Source: Asterias rubens (Eukaryota; Echinodermata; Asteroidea; Forcipulatida; Asteriidae). From it: a stretch of 64,000 nt of DNA. A program made the translations under genes and the position numbers. Below, in pieces: positions 13,901 to 24,058 of the stretch; the first letter of the stretch is position 1, and every line of letters starts with the position of its first letter. The stretch spans positions 3,710,054-3,774,053 of the forward strand of contig NC_047070.1 of assembly GCF_902459465.1 (NCBI RefSeq). The letters are read 5' to 3'. The notes under the pieces are model-generated. The model did no database searches. It saw nothing but the letters and a program-made list of their open reading frames with translations, and was not told the origin of the DNA.

Positions 13901-16900
13901 GACCCTTTAAAAGTTTAAAGAAAGTGGACACTATTGGTAATATTGTCAAAGACCAGTCTTCTCACTTGGTGTATCTCATCATATGCATAAAATAACAAAC
14001 CTGTGAAAATTTGAGCCCCATCCGTCATCGAAGTTGCGAGATAATAATGAAAGAAAAAAACACCCTTGTCACACAAAGTTGTGTGCGTTTAGATGGTTGA
14101 TTTTGAGACCTCTAGTTCTAAATCTGAGACCTCTAGTTCTAAATCTGAGGTCTCGAAATCAAAATTGTGGAATATTACTTCTTTCTCGAAAACTTTGGCA
14201 CTCCAGAGGGAGCCGTTTCTCACAATGTTTTACACCATCAACCTCTCCCCATTACTCGTCACCAAGAAAGGTTTTATGCTAATAATTATTTTCAGTAATT
14301 ACCAGTAGTGTCCACTGCCTTTAAGAGAGTGAAATTCTCACAATTCATAGAGGTGCCCTTTACACATGATACAACGGAGGAACACATTGGTGGCCTTGTC
14401 CTTTCAAGAGAGATCAGCATCAGACCTGAACCCCTTACGGGAAAGTGCTACTTCTAGCTAGAAGTTAGACTTGTGGACAAGTCGTTAAATGTCTGTCGCC
14501 GTGATAGCGTTCGGAATCTCCCCGTCATTCCTGCTGTATTCTGGTGAGACTGTTTGCACTGCAAGACTACTGCTCTCACGTCTCAAGTTAATGGGAGTAG
14601 CAGTTCGCGCAAGAGCAGTGATTTCGCGAGAGCACTGCCACAACTCGACTATCTCACTGCGGCAGCCCATTAACGACATGTTCACAAGTCTAGCTAGAAG
14701 TAGGAAAGTGTCAGGGTGTACACATCCCTCTCCAACAATGTCTCTTTGACATCTTACACAAGGGGTGGATGGTCTCTGGATGATTAATTTGCAAACATGC
14801 CTTCATTTTTATTCTCCGTCATCCAAATTCGGTTGATTTTGGAGGACTTAGGGAGGATTAGAGACTGCAACTGACCAGGGCCCAATTCCATAGAGCTGCT
14901 GAGCACAAAAATTTGCTTAGCATGAAATTTCTTCCATGATAAAAACAGGACTACCAACCAAATTTCCATTTGTTGTATGATGCTGCTTACTGGTATTCAG
15001 CTGTTGTTTGCTTGTCCTGAAAATCACATGGACATTTTGTTGCCATTCCTGTTATTATCACTTAGGGAGAAATTTCATGCTAAGCAAATTTGTGTGCTTA
15101 GCAGCACTATGAAATTGGGACCAGGGCTCGAATTAAACACTGGAACGCAGGCCAGGGGCAAGTGCTTTCAGCATATGGCCAGTAAAAAACGACTGGACAA
15201 GCCCTGAGGTCTTGTGTTTTTCAATTGACTAATAAACATACCCCAATGTGTACAATGTATAGTATCTTTGTGAAAAATGTTGACAATGAATCTGATATTG
15301 TCTCCACAGTTCTATTGAGTAACGAACATGACGAAAGTAGCACGTGAATCTGGTAGACTGTAAAATAAATGTTAGTCCATAAAAATGTTGAGCTACAAGC
15401 CCTTCAATCTTGTGGATTTTCCCCAAAAAAATTGAGCCCTCGGTACACTTTTAATGTGTGATGCTTTTTTGTTTGATTTCAGGTCAAGTAAACAGTAAAT
15501 TGCACATGTTTATCTTTACAACAATTTTGAAAGATATCTACATGGGGTACAAAGTACAATGCATTGTAGGGCCTACATAATGGTTTGCTATATTGACTCT
15601 ATAAAATTCTATACACAGGTGGCAAAGAGCAATACAAATGCACTCTTGTATGAAGCATTTAGGACCATTTTAAATGCTGGACTTATCAAGCGTTTCATTA
15701 AACAATGGTAGCTTTAAACGCTTCAATGCTGATTCACTGTTGGACTCCACTGGGCGCATGTTTTGCTAGGAAAACCGGATTCATTTAGTCAATGCTATCA
15801 CAATACAAATTTAAGGTTTAGTGCCTTTTCACAGCATTGCTCATGGAAGTAATTTTGCTAAATTGACTTTTAGTTTAGTTATAAACGGTTCTTTGCAAAA
15901 TAAAATTCAAGATATTTTGACGTTTAAAAGAGTAAGTCCCAGTGTTGGAAATTTATGTGGTAAAATAAGGTGACTGTGTTGCACTGGGTTCTTGCAATAA
16001 AAAAAAAACACACACGGAACCTACAGCATTACGTTCTTCTAAGGTTTATCACGAAAAGCAAAATATCAAGAAAGGGCGCTGTTGAGCCCACACAAAGATG
16101 TAAGCAATGCGTGCGCACGTCGTGGTTGACAACATACACTGCAGTAGCAGATGCCCCATCTACCTACCCGTAATGCATTGTGGTTCTGAATTGCGACATT
16201 CGAAGGCCACAACAATATTGGTCAAGTGTCTTGCTTTTAATAAAGGACACAAGTGTCACGGATGCTCGCCCCAAAATGCTTGCCCTTGACACTTCTTAAT
16301 TAATTTAAAGCCAGTATTTAAAGGCAGTGGATACTATTGGTAATTACTCAAAACAATTATAAGCATAAAACCTTTCTTGGTGACGAGTAATGGGGAGAGG
16401 TTGATGGTATAAAACATTGTGAGAAACGGCTCCCTCTGAAGTGCCATAGTTTTCGAGAAAAAAGTAAGTAATTTTCCACGAATTTGATTTCGAAACCCTA
16501 GATTGAGAACTTGAGGACTCGAAATCAACCATCTAAAAGCACACAACTTCGTGTGACAAGGGTGTTTTCTTCTATCATTATTATCTCGCAACTTTGATGA
16601 CCGATTAAGCTCAAATTTTCACAGGTTAGTTATTTTGTGCATGCATGTTGAGAAACACCAACTGTGAAGGCTAGTCTTTGACAATTACCAATTACGTGTA
16701 TACATGTGTCCACTGCCTTTAACATAAATTTAATTTCAAGATTGAATAAACTGTGAATGCTGTAAATATGAAGAAAGAAATAAGAACATTTCCATATCCA
16801 GCTTGAACCACTTTTATTTGATTTTTTAAGGGCTGTTGCAATGTTGGCTTTATTTATAATCCCTTTTTTAATTGAGGAGTTATTGCTAAATATTACCCTT

Positions 16901-18490
16901 ATTTAAAAAACAATTAAAGGACAATTCAAACGCACATTTCACTGTGTGGACGGAATTCTCGCGCACTCTTGCCCAAAAGAAACTGAATTGGAGTGTCGTG
17001 CAGCAAATAGTTTTGTCAGACCACCATCTATTGGCCCAATTCATCTGCTAAACTGAAGTCATCCTCAGAATAATCTTGGATGCTGCATTTTGGTGGTCAA
17101 TATCACTGTGCCATATTTAGTGAATTGAGAATTTTAGGCGACGCTGCTTTACATACACATTCATAAATACCTCAGACAGTTTCCCTATTCCTATTGGTAG
17201 AGAGCGCGTCACGTGGGTGTGTATAAACCTTTGTTTATGACCGGTAAAAAGAGTTGAAACATGGGCGTGACACGCGAGCTTGCACCTGTTCTTATAAGAC
17301 AGTTTCTTAATTCCTATTGGTCGAGAGCAACGGCTGTAACAGTTGTGCCACATCACGCGATACGCGCGAAGTCCACAGCATTCCCTTATAAGGAATTGTT
17401 TACCTGAGGGCGGCGGAGGGCTTTACCATTTCATAGCTTGAGGGGTGTTGTGTTGAAAGAAATCATTGAACAATATAATTTTTGCATTTATTTTACTTTT
17501 TGACCAAAAAGTGTTGCTGTTTTTGACCGAAAAGGTATTTATGAATGGGAATCAAAGTGTGTTGAATTGGTTTTCAACTAGTGGTTTAAACCCGCCGAGG
17601 CCTGGTTCTTGAGACGAAGTCGAGGCTTGGTTGGGATTAGACCACTAGTTGAAAACCTCTTCACCACACATTGATTCCCTTATTTATAAACCTATCGACC
17701 ACCAATGGTGAGCATGATGTGCTGTGATGTGCGTGCAATCTTAAATTCAGACCCTCCTAAAATAAAAACAACCCTTTTTCCATAAATTAATAATTAGGCC
17801 GAACTATTTTTGTGTATTGGTTGTTCAAGTGCCTTTGATTTAAGTTAACATCCCACCATCACATGATTGACCCAACTATTGTCTGGACAAGAAACAGTTG
17901 ACCTAAATTTAGGGAGATAAAAAGTGCCAGTCAGAAGGAATAATTACAATTTCTGCCTTCAACAATTGAACAACCCATGAATAAATAATCACACACCCAC
18001 CAACTATTGTCTGGACAAGAAACAGTTGACCTAAATTTAGGGAGATAAAAAGTGCCAGTCAGAAGGAATAATTACAATTTCTGCCTTCAACAATTGAACA
18101 ACCCATGAATAAATAATCACACACCCACCCATGTATTTCCTGTACATCCCATCCTACGGGCAGCTTCACATTCCCCGGTACGTCCCGCCTCGGCAACGTC
18201 TCATTTCCCGGGGACTTTTTCTTCTCATGAGTCGGACGATTTCGGCGCAAAGGAGTCCGCAAAATCTGTGACTCTCCCCATTCCAGATTCGCAGTGAATT
18301 TTGCATCGTTCTGTCGACGTTTTCCTGGATTTCCATGGATCTGTTGGATTCCAGATGGAATTGAAAGTCTTGCCCTTTGACGAGCATTTCGCTGATGGTC
18401 GTCCTTTGCCAGCAGAATGTGGATCACCGACACAGATGTCAGAAACAACACAGCACAGAATAAGAGAACAAGTCTATTTTTGAAGCGCAT
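1956..18490 (-). CDS. FAM20: FAM20-family secretory-pathway kinase (FAM20C/A-like), complete, nine coding exons
   Basis: Coding exons in 5'-3' order are 18490-18129, 10559-10359, 9169-9071, 8210-8098, 7013-6833, 6498-6462, 5720-5651, 4191-4050 and 2181-1956. All borders are GT-AG and the phases agree, giving 476 aa. Residues 7-28 form a hydrophobic signal anchor (type II, Golgi lumen), followed by a basic stem. The kinase core has a GGSQAKL loop, Lys185 in AIVKPM, Glu213 in RHNAEIAAFHLD, four cysteines in CFFGKC...FC...IC, catalytic Asp358 in DRHH, metal-binding Asp378 in DNGKGFG, and QCC. The C-terminal exon continues the fold with PLAPVV and HLRAMDRRL. FAM20 kinases phosphorylate secreted proteins (FAM20C) or xylose in the proteoglycan linker (FAM20B). 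The ALYSEDAP region reads more like C/A than B, but the paralogue is inferred. Oddity: Arg355 stands where family members have Gly before N-x-DRHH. The catalytic residues are present, so activity is expected. Confidence 0.93.
2496..2580 (-). repeat. tRNA-like SINE head
   Basis: On the minus strand the segment reads like a tRNA gene: an A box (TTAGCTCAGTGG), a B box (GGGTTTGAATCCC) and the usual spacing. The acceptor stem does not pair well and the flank is repeat sequence, so it is more likely a tRNA-derived SINE head than a functional tRNA. It lies in the last FAM20 intron. Confidence 0.55.
2608..2830. repeat. interspersed repeat with TTGACCCCTTGCACGCG edge
   Basis: The left part (TTGACCCCTTGCACGCGCGT...CACCATGTTGG) recurs at 4294-4350. 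The right part (GGCGCATTCAAGATTTTTCTGATGA) recurs in inverted form near 39900-39945, where TTGACTCAATTCACC is also shared. The CpG content is well above the surrounding intron, suggesting a separate origin. The exact ends are uncertain. Confidence 0.55.
2989..3124. repeat. small palindromic MITE (ATAAGCC...GGCTTAT)
   Basis: About 135 bp that folds on itself: AAGCCTTTTTGAGATATGGCGGAC at the left is mirrored at the right. The centre contains AGGTTTGGGTAAATTTA and its partner. A second copy sits at 43139-43260. Confidence 0.8.
3539..3888. repeat. compound repeat with AACTAGTGGTTTAA hairpin
   Basis: Shares TATTGGTCGAGAGCAACGG, CATTCCCTTATAAGGA and a palindromic end (TTTTCAACTAGTGGTTTAA mirrored by TTAAACCACTAGTTGAAAA) with the copy at 17301-17686. 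The two copies differ by small insertions. In this copy the hairpin arms include CCTGGTTCTTGATAA and its complement. Confidence 0.75.
4350..4725 (+). mobile_element. TTAA-class MITE, family A
   Basis: Runs from GGCACTGGACACTATCGGTA to ACCAATAGTGTCCACTGCAT, with the family A interior. The left TTAA is not preserved; TTTAA remains at the right. It abuts the repeat that begins at 4294 exactly where that repeat stops matching its other copy, so it seems to have inserted there. Confidence 0.8.
4856..5021. repeat. palindromic repeat family J (TTTCAC...GTGAAATCGGC)
   Basis: The left arm GCCGTCAATTTCACCAAACT pairs with a right arm ending GTGAAATCGGC. The interior has the mirrored blocks CTTCGTAAC, CCTAAGTTAGGA and TTACTCGTCC. 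Other copies lie at 37241-37372, 53091-53259 and 58976-59126. Confidence 0.75.
6055..6440 (-). mobile_element. TTAA-class MITE, family A, reversed
   Basis: Starts TTAAAGACATGGACACTAAT and ends in a decayed GTGTCCAGTGCCTATTA. The interior is family A in reverse orientation. It lies in the FAM20 intron between the microexon (6462-6498) and the exon at 5720, about 20 bp beyond the microexon donor. Confidence 0.8.
6462..6498 (-). other. 37-nt coding microexon of the FAM20-like gene
   Basis: This is exon 6 of the FAM20-like gene. A pyrimidine-rich tract ends in a CAG acceptor just upstream on the minus strand, and GTTTGT is the donor. It is entered in phase 2 and left in phase 0, which is exactly what the exons at 7013-6833 and 5720-5651 need; joining those two directly would run into a stop. 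It encodes V-W-K-G-K-N-I-C-Q-D-F-L-E. The Trp and Cys match the W-x(5,6)-C spacing found just before the catalytic loop in FAM20 proteins. Confidence 0.85.
6650..6760. repeat. short tandem duplication (about 50-bp unit)
   Basis: A unit starting CTTTGAAATTTGTGTACTTG and ending AATACATGCTAG appears twice in a row (about 6655-6699 and 6716-6759), separated by a T-rich spacer. It lies upstream of the FAM20 microexon acceptor on the minus strand. Confidence 0.75.
8330..8716 (-). mobile_element. TTAA-class MITE, family A
   Basis: Terminal TTAAAGGCAGTGGACACTAT and a right end ATAGTGTCCAGTGTCTTTAA, with TTAA on both sides. Intact-looking member of the family, in FAM20 intron 3. Confidence 0.85.
11668..12006. 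mobile_element. TTAA-flanked MITE, family C
   Basis: TTAAAGGAACGTTACAGAAT at the left is mirrored by ATTCTGTAATGTTCCTTTAA at the right, so the terminal inverted repeat is about 24 bp with one mismatch. The interior is unrelated to family A, but the TTAAAGG edge is the same. There is no reading frame. It sits in FAM20 intron 1. Confidence 0.85.
12120..12240 (+). pseudogene. degenerate non-LTR retrotransposon 3' fragment
   Basis: In one frame the plus strand gives RSFIVAPMEWNDLPSNI followed after a spacer by LECFKS. This matches the RSF..A...WN.LP...I....FK pattern at the C-terminus of many jockey/CR1-like reverse transcriptase proteins. No reverse transcriptase core is nearby, so it is a 5'-truncated dead copy. 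Confidence 0.5.
12541..13046. repeat. imperfect tandem duplication (about 290-bp offset)
   Basis: TCCTTCAGGATTTGAGCACA...ATATCTAGCTAATGGTTC occurs at about 12608-12804 and again at about 12903-13048. Each copy is preceded by a TTAGCAGCTCTATGAAAT block from the GGGCCC palindrome family. The second copy lacks about 50 bp in its middle. Confidence 0.75.
13915..14324 (+). mobile_element. TTAA-class MITE, family A
   Basis: TTAAAGAAAGTGGACACTAT at the left and AGTGTCCACTGCCTTTAA at the right, TTAA on both sides. The internal block GACCTCTAGTTCTAAATCTG is present in two tandem copies, making this member longer than its relatives. Confidence 0.85.
14878..15124. repeat. GGGCCCAATTTCATAG palindrome, short subtype
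   Basis: The left arm (GGGCCCAATTCCATAGAGCT) and right arm (AGCACTATGAAATTGGGACC) are inverted copies. Both arms carry AAATTTGCTTAGCATGAAAT-type sequence and a CTGTTTTTATCA-type block. Members also lie at 31611-31855, 42698-42940, 50191-50427 and 51151-51325. Confidence 0.75.
16318..16722 (-). mobile_element. TTAA-class MITE, family A
   Basis: TTAAAGGCAGTGGATACTAT to a right end with TGTCCACTGCCTTTAA. The right end contains an inserted GTGTATACAT stretch between ACCAATTACGTG and TGTCC that other members lack. Confidence 0.85.
17301..17686. repeat. compound repeat with AACTAGTGGTTTAA hairpin, second copy
   Basis: Matches 3539-3888 along most of its length. It carries an extra ACATCACGCGATACGCGCGA stretch and has lost the CTTGATAA hairpin loop arms. 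It sits in FAM20 intron 1. Confidence 0.75.
17872..18127. repeat. 128-bp direct tandem duplication abutting the FAM20 exon 1 donor
   Basis: 17872-17999 and 18000-18127 appear identical by eye. The second copy ends exactly at the GT donor of FAM20 exon 1 (exon end 18129), so the first intronic bases and a GTGGGT donor-like site are present twice. Confidence 0.9.
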
Positions 18491-18939
18491 GTCGACCTAA
18501 AATCTCGACCACCTAGTTGTTGTGACAATGCAAACAACATTATTGGTGGAATTTATGAATGTGCATGATGTACATCTTTCCAAAACCTCGATAAGTTATG
18601 TCTCTCATTGGCCAGCATAATGATATTTGTGTGTGCCGTGTGTGATTTTTGTTACAGTAAAAAAAGTCGAGTCGTGTTGAGTCATAAAGTTTTACCGTAT
18701 CAATTGAGGGCGCCCTTTACATTTAACTTTTTAACTTTACTCCCCTCCACTCCCCCAAAAAATATTCTGAATTATTTTGTTCAGGTTTTAGTTTGTACAA
18801 AAAAGAAAGGTACAAAAGATATTATTTATATACCATGACACCTTGTTATAACACTTTAGGGCTTGACATGGCAGGCAAGATAACACACTTACCCTTGAGA
18901 ATTGAAAGGGGAAATTGTTAGGGAATTATTAACAAATGA

Positions 18940-19060
18940 TTTTGGGGTTGAACAAAGAATTGACTAGAGTGGGATTCGAACCAACAACCTCCGGATTAAC
19001 GTGCCAGCGCTCTACCAACTGAGCTATCTAGCCCTATATTGACAGTGTCCCTATTTTGTC
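18940..19060 (-). repeat. tRNA-like element (SINE head, Asn-like)
   Basis: On the minus strand about 19036-18962 reads GGGCTAGATAGCTCAGTTGG, an anticodon-arm-like block with GTT in a seven-base loop, and GGTTCGAATCCCA. The outer ends pair 6 of 7 (GGCTAGA with TCTAGTC). The flank GATTTTGGGGTTGAACAAAG recurs in inverted form at the tRNA-like element near 54378-54500, so a SINE family is more likely than a genuine tRNA gene. No CCA or clear terminator adds support for a gene. Confidence 0.55.
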
Positions 19061-19082
19061 ATTATCTTTGTTCGGGGGGTTC

Positions 19083-19165
19083 CATTAACAAGGGGAATTA
19101 TTAACAAGGGGGGGAATTATTAACAAGGGGGGGGGGAATTATTAACAAGGGGAACAATTTATGTC
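19083..19165. repeat. GGGGAATTATTAACAA minisatellite
   Basis: Four tandem units of AATTATTAACAAGGGG with a variable G run (4 to 10 G). Slippage in the G run explains the unit length differences. Confidence 0.85.
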
Positions 19166-19463
19166 AGAAATATCAGTTATGACAGCTTGTTTATAAAGAC
19201 AGGTTGATAACCTTGTACATTCCATGACTTAACCAGACAGGCAACAGACTGACACTAGGAAAATAACAGAACCTTTAGGCCTACATTTTGAGACTTTATA
19301 CCCAAGCATGTGATGCAAAAAGCCATGATATCAAATGGATTTCTTCTCTCAAAGTCCATTAAACGCTTTCATAATACCCAGCAGTAGATTGTGTTGTTAT
19401 CCATTGGTGTACAACTTGTGCCAGCAGAAAAGGCAATAAATCATGATCTGTCTTTAGTAGTCT

Positions 19464-20101
19464 GGGCCCAATTTCATAGAGGTGCTTAAGCACAAAATTT
19501 TGCTTAAGCGAAAAAATCTTTGCATAGTAAAATCAGATTACCGGCCAAGACTCTACTCAATTGTTTTGCCAAGTAAACAACAGTTAAATACCAGTCACAA
19601 GCAATGTATGTGGCATGAAATTTTGGCAAGTAACATGTGTAAATTATAAAATAAGCATGCTATTTTCGTGCTTAAAGGAACACGTTGCCTTGGATCGGTC
19701 GAGTTGGTCTTCGAAAAGCGTTCTGTAACCGTTTGTTATAAAATGCATATGGCTAGAAAGATGATGTAAAAGTAGAATACAATGATCCACACAAACATTC
19801 CTCGAAATTGCACGGTTTTCCTTTTACCTCGTCGACTAACATGGTCGGCCATTTATGGGAGTCGAAATTTTGACTCCCATAAATGGCCGACCGTGTTGGT
19901 TCGCACAGTAAAAGGCAAACCTCGCAATTTCGAGGCAAACTTGTGTGGATCATTGTATTCTACTTTTAAAACATCTTTCTAACCTTGCATTTTATACAAA
20001 ATGGTTACAAACGCTTTTTATAGACCAACTCGTCCGATCCAAGGCAACGTGTTCCTTTAAGCAATTTTTTTGCTTAAGCAGCTCTATGAAATTGGCCCCT
20101 A
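19464..20101. repeat. GGGCCCAATTTCATAG palindrome split by a MITE
   Basis: The outer arms are GGGCCCAATTTCATAGAGGT at 19464 and AGCTCTATGAAATTGGCCCC at the right. Between them lies the complete TTAA element at 19672-20060. This nested order shows that the palindrome was present before the MITE inserted. Confidence 0.75.
19672..20060. mobile_element. TTAA-flanked full-length palindrome MITE, family B
   Basis: The whole element is one long inverted repeat of about 190 bp arms around CGAAATTTTGACTCCCATAA at the centre. TTAAAGGAACACGTTGCCTT is mirrored by AAGGCAACGTGTTCCTTTAA, with TTAA at both borders. Two mirrored reading frames of 66 codons arise only from the palindrome and are not genes. 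Confidence 0.9.
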
Positions 20102-22349
20102 AAGGCTTCAACTTGGTGAGCCCATTTCAGAGCTGCAAGTGTTGCCAACAAATAATTTCCTCTGAGCAAAAAAAAAAAGCAGGAAACCAGTCCTACAAGG
20201 TACATACAACTGTATTTGAGTGGTAATCTTGTTCTGGCAAGCAAAATTTGCTTTGTGCTTAGAAATTTGTATGTGCTCAATGAGTTTTGGCCCAGAAGTG
20301 TCCGCTCCCAAGAGTTTCTAACAAATCTAAACAAAACTGAACTCCTTCATCAAGGACAAGAAAATATTATCCCTAACAAAAGTTATTTAGATTTTCCAAA
20401 TACAAAATAACCACGAGCCAAATGTGTAAAATAATTGGATAAGGTCATAAAGTTATTCCATCTTTTCAGAATTTCTCAACAAGTCCAAGAACCTAAAATG
20501 ATGTGGGTACCCTTGGCCTTCACACAACTTAAAGCCCTAATAATAATTGACACAAATGGCAGGCCTAGAATTTCACAGGGGCCACGTAGGCTACGGCCGC
20601 CATTGCCCTCGTCTTGGCCTTGGTGCCCCTTCAAAAGTTTCCCATAGACTTTAAGATTTTACAATGGAAGTGCCCTTTTAAAAATAAAAATAAATACTAG
20701 ATATAGTGTTTGTAAAAACAAACACTAGGTGTTCGGCTATTGTTGGGTCAGTGTTTGAATCAATGAAAAAGTGTTGTTAATAGCTCGTCAAATTGCAAAG
20801 AAATCAAAACCAAACAGTTTTCTCGATGTGAAATAATTTTATGGTAAAGCATCAAAAAGTGTACATTTCAACCTAAAAGCCTTTAATTACTGCCTTTTCA
20901 AAGCCTTTTACAGGCACTTCCAGTTTTAAAAAGGTCAAAAGGTCAAGGAAAAAAAAAAAAAAAAAAAAAAAAATCAAAGAGTTGTTCGGGCTGCTGCCCG
21001 AACACTTAAAAAAAAAAAAAACGAACAAAATCAAAGAGTTGTTCGGGAAACTTTTGAAGGGGCAACCAAGGTCATGGCATCTGTGGCCTCTCCAGGTAAA
21101 TCCAGGCTAGCGTCAGTGCTGTAGTCGAGTCCATAATGTCCGGAGTCTGAGTCCTACCAAATTAATTCGAGTCAGCTTTTGTCCATGTCTGAGTCTAGCC
21201 TGGTTCATACCTCCTGTGAATGCGCATGCGATATGAATTTTGATGTCACTAATTTGCAACGAATAACTTGCAACAGTCAAAATGTGCTCATCTCCTGCGA
21301 AATATTTGCTGTGAAAACAGCCATGTGACATCAAAATGTGCTTCTCATTTGAAACAGGAAAGTATGAACCGGGCTCAATGGTGCTCAGGGACCCGGAACT
21401 AGTCCAAGTCAGAGTGCACAAGAAATGGACCTTTTGAGACTGGACTGTAGTCCACCAGCACTGGCCTGTATTACGTGTTAAGCTAAGGCACAAACAAATG
21501 TAAAATCCAAATCAAAAGTCTTTTTCAAACAACAAAATAATATTTATTTTGCTCAACTATTATATCATTCATTTCATACACTCTGGGGATACTTTTTAAT
21601 TAAAATCTGTGAACAGCCAGTGTTCAAATCTTGAAATCATTTGAACAAAGTTTAATCAAGATTTACTTTAATGAATGCAACCAGTTTTCACTTTGTTTGT
21701 GCATAGACACTGCAAAGTCTAAAAACTGAATTCAAAACTCCAACATTGTTCCTGCTCACACAATATTAACAAACAAAATATTGTAGTTACATAAGGTCAG
21801 TTCCGTTTCTGAATAAAGATTGTACAATTTATGAATTGCCTAGAATTGTTTATACTGATGATGAAATGATGTTTTCATATTTTATTTTTTTTAATTCTTG
21901 TATGTCGTTCTTGGAAATATCTAAATTAACACGTCAAATTAAATAACAGCAATCAATTGGTAGTATATATCACAGTCTATTGCTCAGAACAAATGAACAT
22001 TTTGACAGCTTTAAGAACAATATTGTGTTAGCTTCACTGAAACCAGACAAAAACAAGCTGTGTGTTTTATATGTGGGAAAACCGGTAGTTTAAATATACT
22101 GCTTGCATATATCCACTAGTCAAAGCTGATGAGATTGTGTTAGTAACTTATAGCCTTCATATCTGCTAAGCTGAAAGATGCCTTGCTGAGCAGAAAACAT
22201 GAGCCAGGTCGGCCAGTCATTGGGAGAACTTCTATTTCTGCTTAGCAGGGTAACTGAATCTGGATGGGTGCAACTCGACTGCTGAGATCAGTGATAGCTA
22301 GCTGCTTGAGAGGAGACTATCTGGGGTGGTGATATGGAGGTAGAAGAGA

Positions 22350-23779
22350 CTAAGACAATGGTGCTGCAGCTGCTACTAGAGCCTTCTTTTTAGCCATCCT
22401 CCGGCGTACATACCAGATGGAAAAGAACGTAATGCCATACACTGCATACACACACTGAAAACAAAAACACATGTAAGATATATTAAGAGGAAGAACTGTG
22501 CAGTATTACACCATAAAGATAGAATTTAATCGTGGCTTCTTACCGTAATACTTGTGTCCTTAAACAAGAGGGTGTACGAAACCCATGGACCCCAATCACA
22601 GCGTGCAACAATTGTTTTGTTATACCTGTAACCTTGGTAACATTAACATTTTTCTTCTTGAAGTTCTGTCATCTTCAAACAATATTACGACGGAGTATTC
22701 ATTGTTTAATAAGCAGACGAACAAGAAACAATTCCTTACTAGTCCCTCGAACCCGCAGGTGTTTGTACACAGCGCTGGAAATCGACCAACACTGGGAACG
22801 ATCAAGGTGATGTACACCAGTGTACATCACTTTTTATGTTACCCGACCCCCGAGCCATGTAACATCAAACTTCACAGTTTATTACCGAGGTATAACAATG
22901 CTAACTGCTAACACACATCAGTATCAGTGTAAGGGTAAAGCCCAAATTAAAATACAGGCAGTCAAATTAGAAAACAGAACTGTAATTGTGATGCAAAGTT
23001 ATTTGCAAATCAGTGATTGTGGAGTCTTCCATTTCCTCTGTCTCAACTCACAAGTATTTTAGACAAAATCGTTTCTCTGGAGAATGGTTAAAGCCTAGAA
23101 GAAAGCAGGGCCATTTTCATCCTGTAAAAGGCACTTCCACTTGAAATCTTAAAGACAGTGGACACTATTGGTAATTGTCAAAGACTAGCCTTCACAGTCG
23201 GTGTATCTCAACATATGTATGAAATAACAAACCTGTGAAAATATGAGCTCAATCGGTCATCGAACTTGCGAGATAATAATAAAAGAAAAAAAACCACCCT
23301 TGTCACATGAAGTTGTGTGCGATTAGATGGTTGATTTCGAGACCTCAAATTCTAAACTTGAGGTCTCGAAATCAAATTTGTGGAAAATTACTCCTTTCTC
23401 GAAAACTACGTTACTTCAAAGGGAGCCGTTTCTCACAATGTTTTATACCATCAACCTCTCCCCATTACTTGTCACAAAGAAAGGTTTTATGCCAATAATT
23501 CTTTTGTGAAACTACCAACAGTGTCCACTGCCTTTAAGGGAAATGTTCAAAGGGGCACCAAGCATAAGACCATGGCCTTCATCACCTTCATGTAATTACA
23601 GGCCTGTTGTTACTGGTCCAGTAGGCTCAACAAACGTAAAAATCAAATCTTTTGATTGTTATTTATAAATGTCTTTTTCTTACGTTTCTTTTCCCGAAGA
23701 CTGTGTCTGAATTAAAATATTTCTTGAAGCCTACATAGTGAGCGAAGGCAGACTCGTCAACTGGTGCTCCTCCTCCCAT
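22350..23779 (-). CDS. ATP5MK: ATP synthase membrane subunit K (DAPIT/USMG5), complete CDS in two exons
   Basis: Coding exons are 23779-23684 and 22454-22350, joined in phase 0 into 66 aa; animal DAPIT is about 58 aa. The N-terminal half carries GFKKYFNSDTVFGKRN, matching the family's G-x-KKYFNS-x-T...G+-N signature. The second exon starts CVYAVYG, then a membrane helix (ITFFSIWYV), a basic RRRMAKKK stretch and an Ala-rich tail. The protein is a small accessory subunit of mitochondrial F1Fo ATP synthase that sits in the inner membrane near the dimer interface. The start ATG lies eight bases inside the exon (acceptor CAG at 23788-23790), so a non-coding first exon upstream is expected; I could not place it. 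Candidate AATAAA signals on this strand lie at 21881-21886 and 21543-21548, implying a 3' UTR of about 0.5-0.8 kb. Confidence 0.93.
23149..23537 (+). mobile_element. TTAA-class MITE, family A
   Basis: TTAAAGACAGTGGACACTAT to CAGTGTCCACTGCCTTTAA with TTAA on both sides. It lies in the ATP5MK intron between the two coding exons. Confidence 0.85.
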
Positions 23780-23922
23780 GATGCTCTCTGAATATAAATA
23801 AATGTAGGCAGGACTTTAGTTTTACAGTCACCTGGAAATAGAAGTGTTTTCTTTCAAACATAAGAGTATATGCTTATGAACAATAAAACAATTTTTTTAC
23901 TAATTGGGGGGTGGGGGTTCAG

Positions 23923-24030
23923 ACTTCGGCACCTTGCAAACTCCGCACCTTGCACACTTTTTGCTTTTTAAAAGAGGGTGATTTGCCAATTGGCGACCAC
24001 CGGGACACTTCGGCACCTTGCAAACTCGGA
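23923..24030 (-). repeat. GCCGAGTTTGCAAGGT repeat element, reversed fragment
   Basis: The minus strand carries several AAGGTGCCGAAG / GAGTTTGCAAGGTGC blocks, as at 27832-28121 and 33401-33573. Here it directly borders the fold-back at 24059-24985. Confidence 0.65.
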
Positions 24031-24058
24031 ACCTGCGAATGTGGTAGTTGCAATAACG

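Larger units (their letters stand above)
18491..22349. other. intergenic region between FAM20-like gene and ATP5MK
   Basis: No coding exon seen beyond the annotated repeats. It includes a tRNA-like SINE head, a minisatellite, the nested palindrome, an A run near 20950-20973, a duplicated CAAAGAGTTGTTCGGG segment near 20975 and 21030, and the probable ATP5MK 3' UTR (about 21543-22349). Confidence 0.5.

Noticed and set aside
18962-19036. Functional tRNA-Asn gene
   Set aside because: The anticodon and acceptor stems are imperfect and the flanks recur at another tRNA-like locus near 54400, so a SINE head is more likely.
19753-19982. Two similar 66-codon frames in opposite orientation
   Set aside because: They arise from the two arms of one palindromic MITE.
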